Source: NORP294 sp047627915
GTDB taxonomy: Bacteria > Bacteroidota > Bacteroidia > Flavobacteriales_E > Vicingaceae
DNA length: 15,034 nt
Direction: 5' to 3'
NCBI GenBank assembly: GCA_047627915.1
Contig: JBLHTZ010000056.1
Span: 1-15,034, forward strand
Shown here one piece after another: positions 7,819-14,763 of the stretch; position 1 is the stretch's first letter; the number at the start of each line of letters is the position of its first letter. The notes below the pieces were generated by a model that was not told the origin of the DNA, searched no databases, and worked only from the letters and a program-made list of their open reading frames with translations. The position numbers were made by a program, and so were the translations under genes.

Positions 7819-8877
7819 TTAAAGTATGCTGTTAAAAATGTTAATGTACAAGTTGATTCCTTCTTCAATTTCACTGATTTTGATAAACTCATCTGCACTA
7901 TGAGAGCGTGACGACACACCTGGCCCTAACTTTAAAGAAGGGCAGGTTAATAGTGCTTGATCAGAAATGGTAGGTGATCCATACGTGTTTCGCCCTAAAG
8001 CTATTCCTGCTTTTACTATTGGATGACTTTCAGCAATAGAGGAAGAGTTTAATCGAAAAGATCGGGCTTTTAATTCACTTTTGGTATGAGTGTTAATCAC
8101 ATTAAAAACTTCCTGATTTTGATAAATATCGTTTATGCGAACGTCAATCACAAACTTGCAACTGCCGGGTACCACATTGTGCTGAGTTCCTGCATTTATT
8201 TGCGTTACGCTCATTTTTACTTTTCCTAATGTTGGGGAGATTTTAGGAAATTGATAGGTCTTGATCCAATTAATATCAGCTAATGCGTTATAGATTGCAT
8301 TTTCGGTATTCTCATGTGCAGCATGTCCCGAAACACCCTTAGCATAAGCATCAATTACTAGTAAACCTCTTTCCGCTATTGCAAGTTGCATTTCTGTAGG
8401 CTCACCCACTACAGCAAAATCAATAGGAGGGAGTATGTTTAATAAACTAAAAATTCCGTTTTTACCTGATACTTCTTCTTCAGCTGTTGCAGCTAAAATA
8501 AGGTTGTACTGTAAATCTTTTTTTTCATAAAAATGGACAAATAAACTCATTAAGGAGACCAAGCAGCCGCCGGCATCATTACTTCCTAAACCAAATAATT
8601 TACCATCTTTTTCAATCGCATTAAAAGGATCGTTTGTGTATGCTTTGTTGGGTTTAACAGTATCATGATGTGAGTTCAATAAAATTGATGGTTTAGTTTC
8701 ATCAAAATACTTATTCTTAGCCCATATATTGTTTTGATGACAATTGGTTTTTATATTTAATTCTGTCAGCCATTGGTCAATTATTACAGCCGTTAAGTCT
8801 TCTTCCGTAGAAAAAGAGGGGGTTTGAATTAATAATTTGAGTAATTCAATGGCTTTTTTCGTTCGGGTTTTCTCCAT
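7819..8877 (-). CDS. argE: M20-family deacylase, probable N-acylcitrulline/N-acylornithine deacylase
   Basis: This 352-residue zinc hydrolase of the M20 family probably removes the acyl group from N-acylcitrulline, given the carbamoyltransferase type encoded upstream. Metal and catalytic positions are visible: His70-x-Asp72 (NSHHDTV), bridging Asp101 (GSNDAGG), Glu134-Glu135 (ATAEEEVSG), Glu159 (VGEPTE) and His326 (SRSHSADE). The dimerisation insert runs from about 170 to 280 (KGVSGHAAHENTENA). M20 members ArgE, DapE and LysK are alike, so the operon position is what decides the call; acetyl versus succinyl specificity cannot be read. It starts one base after argB and ends 11 nt before argH. 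Confidence 0.9.
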   Translation of the reverse strand: MEKTRTKKAIELLKLLIQTPSFSTEEDLTAVIIDQWLTELNIKTNCHQNNIWAKNKYFDETKPSILLNSHHDTVKPNKAYTNDPFNAIEKDGKLFGLGSNDAGGCLVSLMSLFVHFYEKKDLQYNLILAATAEEEVSGKNGIFSLLNILPPIDFAVVGEPTEMQLAIAERGLLVIDAYAKGVSGHAAHENTENAIYNALADINWIKTYQFPKISPTLGKVKMSVTQINAGTQHNVVPGSCKFVIDVRINDIYQNQEVFNVINTHTKSELKARSFRLNSSSIAESHPIVKAGIALGRNTYGSPTISDQALLTCPSLKLGPGVSSRSHSADEFIKISEIEEGINLYINIFNSIL

Positions 8878-8878
8878 T

Positions 8879-9655
8879 TTATAACGTTAATGTAGTACAA
8901 ATTTCATTTCCATTAATCATGTTAGCATGCCCAATACATACTTTACTTACTTTATTGTTTAAAGCGTTAAAGCAGTTGTCCATTTTAGGCAGCATACCTT
9001 CATTGATGGTGTTATTTTCTTTTAATTTCAAATACTGATTGTAGTTAATGTGTTCTATAATAGAATCTTCATCAGATATATCAGACAATACACCTTTCTT
9101 TTCAAAACAATAAATTAATTCAGTCTCGGCATGTTTACTCATTGCAATTGCTATTTCAGAAGCAATGGTATCGGCATTCGTATTCAGTAATTGCCCATTT
9201 CCATCATGACTAATTGCACAAAATACAGGAGTAATTCCATGGGAAAGGAATAATTTTATAAGGGAAGAATTTATTGTTTTTACATCACCAACCCATCCAT
9301 AATCTATGGGAGACGTAGGGCGTTTTTCTGCCAAAATACAATTGCCATCACTGCCTGATAATCCCAAGGCGTTGCATTTTTTTCCTTGTAGTTTACCCAC
9401 AATCTTTTTATTAATAAGTCCAGCATAAACCATAATAACTGTGTCTAAATTTTCTTCAGAAGTTATTCTTCTACCATCGTTCATAATTGTTTTAATGCCC
9501 AATTTATCGTTAATCTTTGTAGCAATCTTTCCTCCACCATGAATTAATATTTTGGTATTGTCGATTTTAGCAAAATCGATTAAAAATGAATCCAGTGCTT
9601 TTTCATTGTCAATAATGTTTCCTCCAATTTTTATAACAGATATTTTATTTTTCAT
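8879..9655 (-). CDS. argB: N-acetylglutamate kinase (N-acylglutamate kinase)
   Basis: ArgB phosphorylates the gamma-carboxylate of N-acylglutamate. It has 258 residues, the short non-hexameric form without the N-terminal kinked helix seen in arginine-inhibited hexameric enzymes, so allosteric inhibition by arginine looks unlikely. Motifs are Lys9 in IKIGGN, IHGGGK (38-43), NTNADTIASEIA (158-169), KGVL (187-190) and GMLPKMDN (220-227, second ATP-site lysine 224). The ATG lies within the end of the carbamoyltransferase gene; the 11-nt overlap reads ATGAAAAATAA and matches exactly the overlap at the start of argG. Confidence 0.95.
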   Translation of the reverse strand: MKNKISVIKIGGNIIDNEKALDSFLIDFAKIDNTKILIHGGGKIATKINDKLGIKTIMNDGRRITSEENLDTVIMVYAGLINKKIVGKLQGKKCNALGLSGSDGNCILAEKRPTSPIDYGWVGDVKTINSSLIKLFLSHGITPVFCAISHDGNGQLLNTNADTIASEIAIAMSKHAETELIYCFEKKGVLSDISDEDSIIEHINYNQYLKLKENNTINEGMLPKMDNCFNALNNKVSKVCIGHANMINGNEICTTLTL

Positions 9656-10595
9656 GCATCAACATTTTTAATAAAATCGTTTGTGCAGAATATGTTCGGT
9701 TCTTTGCTTGTTGTAAGACTAATGAGTTTTTGGAGTCGATTACTTCATCGCTAACCACCACATTTCTACGAATAGGTAAGCAATGCATAAATTTTCCATT
9801 ATTTGTTAAATCCATTTTTTCTTTTGTAAGGATCCAATCATTAAAACCTTCGCCTATTTTCCCGTAATTTTCATAAGAAGACCAGTTTTTGGCGTAAACA
9901 AAATCAGCATCTTTTAGTGCATCATTTTGGTTATGAATTATCTCAATTCCTTTGGTAAATTCAGAAGATAAATCAAATCCTTCTGGGTTGGTAATAACCA
10001 GTTCTACATCGGATTTAGCCATCCATTCTGCGAATGAATTTGCAACAGCTTGTGGCAATGCTTTAGGGTGTGGAGCCCAGGTTAATACTACTTTTGGTTT
10101 AGAAGATGTTTTAAACTCATTAATGGTCATTAAATCTGCAAAAGACTGGAGTGGGTGAAGAGTTGCACTCTCTAAGGATACAATAGGAACAGTCGTATTC
10201 TTAATAAATTTATTGAGAATGTCTTCTTCATAATCTTTCTTTTTATCGCTTAACGAAGCAAAAGTTCGAATGCCAATAATATCGCAATATTGAGAAATGA
10301 CACCTGCAGCTTCTTTAATGTGCTCCTGAGTTCCTTTATTCATTATCGTTCCGTCTTCCATCTCAATGCTCCAACCATCATTGTTTAAATTCATTACCAT
10401 CACATTCATACCTAAGTTCATGGCTGCTTTCTGTGTGCTCAGTCGAGTTCTTAAACTTGGATTAAAAAAGAGTAGGGCCAATGTTTTATTTTGACCAAAA
10501 GATTTATGATCAAAAGGGTTTTCTTTTATTTTTTTTGATAAAGTGAGTAAATCATCTAGGTTTGAAATATCTTTTATCGATGTAAACTGTTTCAT
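9645..10595 (-). CDS. argF': N-acylornithine carbamoyltransferase (N-succinyl/N-acetylornithine type)
   Basis: This 316-residue enzyme transfers the carbamoyl group to an N-acylated ornithine, not to free ornithine. It closely resembles the Bacteroides fragilis N-succinylornithine enzyme in order and spacing of motifs: FFNPSLRTRLSTQKAA (43-58), SATLHPLQSFAD (143-154), LTWAPHPKALPQAVANSFAE (171-190) and HCLPIRRN (271-278). The residue at 90 separates the known types (proline in the succinyl enzyme, glutamate in the Xanthomonas acetyl enzyme). Here it is Gln90 in KGTQEHIKE, so the substrate is open. The ATG at 10595 is chosen because it gives a 4-nt ATGA overlap with argD and fits the family N-terminus; a farther start at 10652 would add 19 residues inside argD. 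Confidence 0.94.
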   Translation of the reverse strand: MKQFTSIKDISNLDDLLTLSKKIKENPFDHKSFGQNKTLALLFFNPSLRTRLSTQKAAMNLGMNVMVMNLNNDGWSIEMEDGTIMNKGTQEHIKEAAGVISQYCDIIGIRTFASLSDKKKDYEEDILNKFIKNTTVPIVSLESATLHPLQSFADLMTINEFKTSSKPKVVLTWAPHPKALPQAVANSFAEWMAKSDVELVITNPEGFDLSSEFTKGIEIIHNQNDALKDADFVYAKNWSSYENYGKIGEGFNDWILTKEKMDLTNNGKFMHCLPIRRNVVVSDEVIDSKNSLVLQQAKNRTYSAQTILLKMLMHEK

Positions 10596-11722
10596 TGTAA
10601 AATTTCTTTTAAAGCTGTAATCAATGGCTTGGTTTGTTCTTTTGTAATGCACAAAGGAGGAAGAATTCTTAATAAATTAGGGTTTGCAGATGCTCCTGTG
10701 AAAATGTGATACTCTTTTAGCAATTGAAAACGAATTTCCTTAATTGGAAAATCAAATTCCACTCCCAACATTAATCCTCTTCCTTTTATTTTTTTGATAG
10801 ATGAAATTTCTTCTAATGCTTTCACAAGATAAGAGTTGACAGCCTTTACATTATCGAGTAAATTTTCGTTTTTGAGTGTATCTAAAACAGAAATAGATGC
10901 AGCACATGCTAAAGGATTGCCTCCAAAAGTTGTTCCCAACATACCCGATATGGCTTTAATTTTGGGGTGAATTAATACTCCTCCAATTGGAAACCCATTG
11001 CCCATTCCTTTGGCCATGGTAATAATATCTGCTTGAATGTTGGCATGTTGATGTGCAAAAAATTGTCCTGAACGCCCAAAGCCACTTTGTATTTCATCCA
11101 AAATAAGTAATGCTCCATATGTCTTGCAACTTTCTGCTAAAAACGAAAAATAACCTTCAGAGGGAGCATCTAGGCCGCCAACTCCTTGGATTCCCTCAAC
11201 AATTACAGCACACACATCGTTCGTTTTTAAAGCGTTAATCAGTTGCTCCTCATTATTTAAATCAATAAACACTACGGGAAAATTATTAGCGTTAATTGGA
11301 GCCGATAAATTGACATTATCAGTGATGTTTAAGGCTGCTGAAGTTCGTCCATGGAAACTATTTTTGAAAACAATAACTTTCTTTCTGTTAGTATGAAAGG
11401 AGGCTAGTTTTATTGCATTTTCATTAGCTTCTGCGCCACTGTTGCATAAAAATAAGTGATACTTAGGATAAGCACTCTGTTCCGCTAATTTTTGAGCTAA
11501 TTCATTCTGAATCGGCATTTTAATTGAGTTCGAGTAAAAACCAATCTTGTCTATTTGTGCTTTTAAACTTTTGGTGTAAGTAGGGTGGGTATGCCCAATA
11601 GAAATGACTCCATGTCCCCCATAAAGATCCAAATACTCAATATTTTGATCATCATACACATAAACGCCTTTGGCTTTAGTAAGTGTAATGTCAAATCGCG
11701 GGTAAACGTTAAATAAATCCAT
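10592..11722 (-). CDS. argD: Acylornithine aminotransferase (class III, PLP)
   Basis: ArgD converts N-acylglutamate semialdehyde to N-acylornithine using glutamate as amino donor and PLP as cofactor. The 376 residues are normal length. Motifs are NSGAEANENAIKLA (94-107), FHGRTSAAL (123-131), ILDEIQSGFGRSG (207-219, cofactor Asp209), the Schiff-base lysine Lys238 in TMAKGMGNGFPIGG, and GTTFGGNPLACAA (263-275). The fold type also includes succinylornithine and ornithine aminotransferases; operon context settles the role. It begins 2 nt after argC and its TGA overlaps the next ATG (ATGA). Confidence 0.95.
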   Translation of the reverse strand: MDLFNVYPRFDITLTKAKGVYVYDDQNIEYLDLYGGHGVISIGHTHPTYTKSLKAQIDKIGFYSNSIKMPIQNELAQKLAEQSAYPKYHLFLCNSGAEANENAIKLASFHTNRKKVIVFKNSFHGRTSAALNITDNVNLSAPINANNFPVVFIDLNNEEQLINALKTNDVCAVIVEGIQGVGGLDAPSEGYFSFLAESCKTYGALLILDEIQSGFGRSGQFFAHQHANIQADIITMAKGMGNGFPIGGVLIHPKIKAISGMLGTTFGGNPLACAASISVLDTLKNENLLDNVKAVNSYLVKALEEISSIKKIKGRGLMLGVEFDFPIKEIRFQLLKEYHIFTGASANPNLLRILPPLCITKEQTKPLITALKEILQ

Positions 11723-11724
11723 AA

Positions 11725-12702
11725 TTAGTGATAGTTTGCTTTAAAATTGATGCCTGTAGTTTCTTCAAGACCATACATTAAATTCATATTTTGGATGGCT
11801 TGTCCTGCAGCACCTTTTAAGAGGTTGTCGATTACTGAAGTTATCAATACTTTATCATCAATTTTTTGAACTTGTATTAAACAGTTGTTGGTATTGACTA
11901 CTTGCTTTAGGCTAACTGTTTTTTTGCTGATAAAAGTGAAGGGTTCATCATGATAATAGGTTTCATATAAATCAACCAATTCTTCTTCTGACAACTTGCA
12001 TTTGGTGTACAAAGTCGCGAATATCCCTCGAGAAAAATCACCCCTAACAGGAATAAAGTTTAGTGCTTTTTTGAAGTCGTTTTGCAGGAAAATAACCGTT
12101 TCGCCAATTTCGTCTAAATGCTGATGCGTAAAAGCTTTGTAGATTGAAACATTATTGTTTCTCCAACTAAAATGAGATGTAGCACTTAATGATTGACCCG
12201 CTCCTGTAGAACCTGTAATGGCATTAATATGAACATCATCAGTTAATAAGCCAGCTTGAGCTAACGGCAATAACCCTAACTGAATGGTTGTAGCAAAACA
12301 ACCTGGATTTGCAATGTATTGAGCATTTTTAATATCATTTTTATTACACTCAACTAAACCATAAATAAATTCAATTCCTTGAAAATGAGAATCTTTATTT
12401 AATCGAAAATCGTTACTCAAATCAATGATCTTGGTTTGGTTAGAAAAAGAAGTTTTGGACAAAAACTCTTTTGAATTACCATGTCCTAAACACAGGAAAA
12501 CAACGTCAACATTCGAATTGATTTCGTTGGTTAAACACAGCTCCTTATTGGAATAAAGGTCTTCGTGTACGTCAGTTAATTTCTTTCCGGCTTGAGAAGT
12601 ACTATATAAAAAATCGATATTAATTTGTGGGTGATGAACAAGGCAACGAATTAACTCTCCACCTACATAGCCGCCACTACCTACTATTCCTACTTGTATC
12701 AT
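11725..12702 (-). CDS. argC: N-acetyl-gamma-glutamyl-phosphate reductase
   Basis: ArgC reduces N-acylglutamyl phosphate to the semialdehyde with NADPH. The 325 residues fit the long, common form. The nucleotide-binding GIVGSGGYVGGEL is at 5-17, LSNDFR at 95-100, and the active-site cysteine is Cys135 in NPGCFATTIQLGLLPL (132-147). TGSTGAGQS and HQHLDEIGE follow as expected for this family. The ATG overlaps the argG stop by four bases (ATGA), and the stop lies 2 nt before argD. Confidence 0.96.
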   Translation of the reverse strand: MIQVGIVGSGGYVGGELIRCLVHHPQINIDFLYSTSQAGKKLTDVHEDLYSNKELCLTNEINSNVDVVFLCLGHGNSKEFLSKTSFSNQTKIIDLSNDFRLNKDSHFQGIEFIYGLVECNKNDIKNAQYIANPGCFATTIQLGLLPLAQAGLLTDDVHINAITGSTGAGQSLSATSHFSWRNNNVSIYKAFTHQHLDEIGETVIFLQNDFKKALNFIPVRGDFSRGIFATLYTKCKLSEEELVDLYETYYHDEPFTFISKKTVSLKQVVNTNNCLIQVQKIDDKVLITSVIDNLLKGAAGQAIQNMNLMYGLEETTGINFKANYH

Positions 12703-13892
12703 TTTTCTTTATTTACGTGTTTAAAAATCTGCATGGAGTTGGCCAATATTTTAGTGAACCCTTTTACATCATCAGCACTCCAATTTTTATTAATCTCTCC
12801 ATATTCTCCAAAATCAGCAGTCATTAAGTCATGGTCGGAAGTTACTCCTTGAACAACGAATCGATAAGGATGCAACTCAACAGTTACAGTCCCAGAAACA
12901 TTGGACTGGGTAGCTTCTAAAAACGTTTCAATGTTTCGCATTACCGGTTCAAAATATTGGGATTCGTGAATGAACATGCCGTACCAGCTACCCAATTGTT
13001 CTTTCCAGTGTAATTGCCATTTAGAAAGTGTATGTTTTTCTAACGTATGATGCGATTTAATAATGATACTGGCAGCAGCAGCTTCGAAACCAACTCTACC
13101 TTTGATTCCAATAATAGTATCTCCTACATGTACATCGCGTCCAATAGCATATTTATTTGCTATTTTTTCTATTGTTTGGATGACTTCTACAGGATTCATC
13201 TTTTCTCCATTTAGCCCGCAGACTTCTCCTTTGTTAAACTCAATGGCAATAATTTTCATTTCGGTGTCAATTAACTGACTAGGAAATGCAATTTCAGGTA
13301 ATGTTTGGTGGGAAGTTAATGTTTCTGCACCTCCAATACTGGTTCCCCACAATCCTTTATTAATTGAATATTGTGCCTTTTTCCAATCGATATCTACACC
13401 GTGTTGGGCTAGGTATTCAATTTCTGCTTTACGTGATAACTGCTGATCTCGAATAGGAGTTATAATTTCTAATTCTGGAGCAATCAGTTGAAAAATTAAA
13501 TCAAAACGGACTTGATCGTTTCCTGCACCTGTGCTTCCATGGGCAATGGCAGTAGCGCCTATAGATTTTGCATAGTTCGCTAAAGAAATTGCCTGATAAA
13601 TACGTTCGGCGCTTACAGATAGAGGATAGTTGTTGTTTTTTAGTACATTACCAAAAACTAAGTATTTAATAATGTTGTCGTAATAAGCTCTTGTTTCTTC
13701 TAAAGCGATATGGTTAGTAACGCCTAAACTGTATGCCTTTTTTTCGATACCTTCTAATTCTTCTGCAGAGAAGCCTCCTGTATTAACAACTGCAGAATAG
13801 ATTTCCAATTGCTTTTCGTGTTTTAGATATTTTACACAGTAAGAAGTATCTAAACCTCCACTAAAAGCGAGCACAATTTTATTATTTTTCAT
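12699..13892 (-). CDS. argG: Argininosuccinate synthase
   Basis: ArgG joins citrulline and aspartate with ATP to make argininosuccinate. The 397 residues are normal. The ATP pyrophosphatase loop AFSGGLDTS is at 9-17, HGSTGAGNDQVRFD at 118-131, and the citrulline/aspartate-site region QLSRKAEIEYLAQHGVD at 151-167. YSINKGLWGTSIGG (175-188) replaces the usual YSIDxNLWGRS form, a mild variation. The ATG lies inside the end of the GNAT gene (11-nt overlap reading ATGAAAAATAA), so the two proteins are translated in step. Although it acts late in the pathway, it is second in the operon. Confidence 0.96.
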   Translation of the reverse strand: MKNNKIVLAFSGGLDTSYCVKYLKHEKQLEIYSAVVNTGGFSAEELEGIEKKAYSLGVTNHIALEETRAYYDNIIKYLVFGNVLKNNNYPLSVSAERIYQAISLANYAKSIGATAIAHGSTGAGNDQVRFDLIFQLIAPELEIITPIRDQQLSRKAEIEYLAQHGVDIDWKKAQYSINKGLWGTSIGGAETLTSHQTLPEIAFPSQLIDTEMKIIAIEFNKGEVCGLNGEKMNPVEVIQTIEKIANKYAIGRDVHVGDTIIGIKGRVGFEAAAASIIIKSHHTLEKHTLSKWQLHWKEQLGSWYGMFIHESQYFEPVMRNIETFLEATQSNVSGTVTVELHPYRFVVQGVTSDHDLMTADFGEYGEINKNWSADDVKGFTKILANSMQIFKHVNKEK

Positions 13893-14538
13893 GATTGATA
13901 TATTTGTTGAGTTTTGGAAATTGTTTGGCTTTCTGTTTGATTCGAATTTTTCGTTGTTCTAAAAAATTTTTAAAATTTTTCCAAGTAGAAATTTTTTCTG
14001 AATAATTCACTTTGCTGAGATCACATACCATTCCTGTACAAATGCACATTGTTTTGTTGGTGCGTTGCAGAATATCATAATTGGTACAAGTTTGACATCC
14101 TTTCCAAAAATTTTCATCTTTCGTTAATTCTGAAAACGTAACGGGTTGATATCCTAAATCTGAATTTATTTTCATTACTGCCATACTGGTAGTAATTCCA
14201 AATAATTTTGCTGTTGGAAACTTCTCTTTGGAAAGATTGAATGTTGCCTTTTTTATGGCCTTAGCTACACCTGATCTTCTATAGTCAGGATGTGTAATTA
14301 GTCCCGAATTAGCAACATACTTTTGTCCTTCCCAGCTTTCAATGTAGCAAAAGCCTATGGGTATTTCTTTATCCAAAGCAATGATAGATTTACCTTCTTT
14401 CATCTTTTCACAGATGTATTCGGGTTTTCGTTGCGCTATTCCTGTTCCACGAACTTTGGCTGCATCAGCCATCATTTCACAAATAGCTGAAGCATGTTTA
14501 AAGTGGGTATGATTAGCCACTAAAATTTTAAAATGCAT
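13882..14538 (-). CDS. GNAT acyltransferase, probable N-acylglutamate synthase, with C-terminal Cys cluster
   Basis: This 218-residue protein is a single GNAT domain plus a tail. The acyl-CoA loop is visible in THPDYRRSGVAKAIKKA (82-98; R-x-x-G-x-A). As first gene of the arginine operon, and with no argA or argJ in the operon, it is the likely enzyme that loads an acetyl or succinyl group onto glutamate; this is inference from position. It differs from classical ArgA, which fuses a kinase-like domain to the GNAT domain. After the GNAT core there are five cysteines, Cys148-x2-Cys151-x13-Cys165-x-Cys167-x4-Cys172, which could bind zinc or another metal. The tail (180-218) is strongly basic. The start ATG has AAAAAGG about 7 nt upstream. 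Confidence 0.85.
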   Translation of the reverse strand: MHFKILVANHTHFKHASAICEMMADAAKVRGTGIAQRKPEYICEKMKEGKSIIALDKEIPIGFCYIESWEGQKYVANSGLITHPDYRRSGVAKAIKKATFNLSKEKFPTAKLFGITTSMAVMKINSDLGYQPVTFSELTKDENFWKGCQTCTNYDILQRTNKTMCICTGMVCDLSKVNYSEKISTWKNFKNFLEQRKIRIKQKAKQFPKLNKYINHEK

Positions 14539-14631
14539 AACGATGCCTTTTTAAATATAAATTGATAAATTATTTTGATGTTTTTCTGGTCAGTTCAGAC
14601 CAAAGGCACGCGCAGTACCTCATGAAGTATA

Positions 14632-14745
14632 TTACGCCAGAAGGCGTCTCCTGGCAATTCTTATCCTTGAATAAGATATAACGCGCGAAACTACAAGAGA
14701 ATCTTGTACGATGTTTTGACTGAAATGGTTGAATGCGTTATACAT
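14632..14745 (-). CDS. Candidate arginine-rich leader peptide, 37 codons
   Basis: The frame starts with ATG eleven bases after the candidate -7 element and ends with TAA at 14634-14632. The peptide begins MYNAFNHFSQ and ends SYSRIRIARRRLLA. Six arginines fall in the last 17 residues (21, 27, 29, 32, 33, 34; codons CGC, AGG, AGA, AGG, AGA, CGC). The three adjacent arginine codons (14652-14644) lie inside the competing hairpins at 14655-14634. Position in the leader of an arginine operon and this composition are what one expects of an attenuation leader peptide. It has no homologue that I recognise and could be a chance ORF. Confidence 0.4.
   Translation of the reverse strand: MYNAFNHFSQNIVQDSLVVSRVISYSRIRIARRRLLA
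14677..14742. repeat. 8-bp inverted repeat TATAACGC / GCGTTATA enclosing a hairpin
   Basis: TATAACGC at 14677-14684 is the exact reverse complement of GCGTTATA at 14735-14742. The 50-nt interval contains the perfect ACAAGA-GAA-TCTTGT hairpin (14693-14707). The overall size and the GTTA/TAAC arms recall attC-like recombination sites, but the arms do not fit the usual GTTRRRY/RYYYAAC consensus. A third TATAACG occurs at 14828-14834. Confidence 0.4.
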
Positions 14746-14755
14746 TTGCTAGTCA

Positions 14756-14763
14756 CAAAAATA
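14756..14763 (-). promoter_or_regulatory. Candidate -7 promoter element for the arginine operon
   Basis: The minus strand reads TATTTTTG, an exact TAnnTTTG match and the only one I found between the GNAT gene and this point. It would start transcription near 14749, just before the ATG of the arginine-rich ORF. No -33 TTG is seen at normal distance. A TAnnTTTG match on the opposite strand (TACATTTG, 14741-14748) lies beside it, so the true direction here is not certain. Confidence 0.4.

Larger units (their letters stand above)
14539..14749 (-). promoter_or_regulatory. Structured leader of the arginine operon, candidate attenuator
   Basis: About 210 nt separate the probable transcription start from the first operon gene. 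Read on the minus strand, this RNA can form: ACAAGA/TCTTGT with a 3-nt loop (14707-14693); CTTAT/ATAAG extended to 6 bp (14676-14659); two competing stems, GCCAG/CTGGC (14655-14636) against ACGCC/GGCGT (14647-14634); AGGTAC/GTGCCT with a U-G pair (14620-14604); and TGGTC/GACCA (14602-14587). The U-G pair in the AGGTAC stem would be an A-C mismatch on the other strand, which favours function as minus-strand RNA. No stem is followed by a run of U, so a simple intrinsic terminator is not seen. The segment is richer in G+C than its surroundings. Confidence 0.4.

Noticed and set aside
10593..10652. Upstream in-frame start for the acylornithine carbamoyltransferase
   Set aside because: It would add 19 residues that lie inside argD and do not match the family N-terminus; the ATG at 10595 forms a standard ATGA overlap.
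14587..14602. Intrinsic terminator at TGGTC/GACCA in the arg leader
   Set aside because: On the minus strand the stem is followed by GAAAAAC, not by a U-run.
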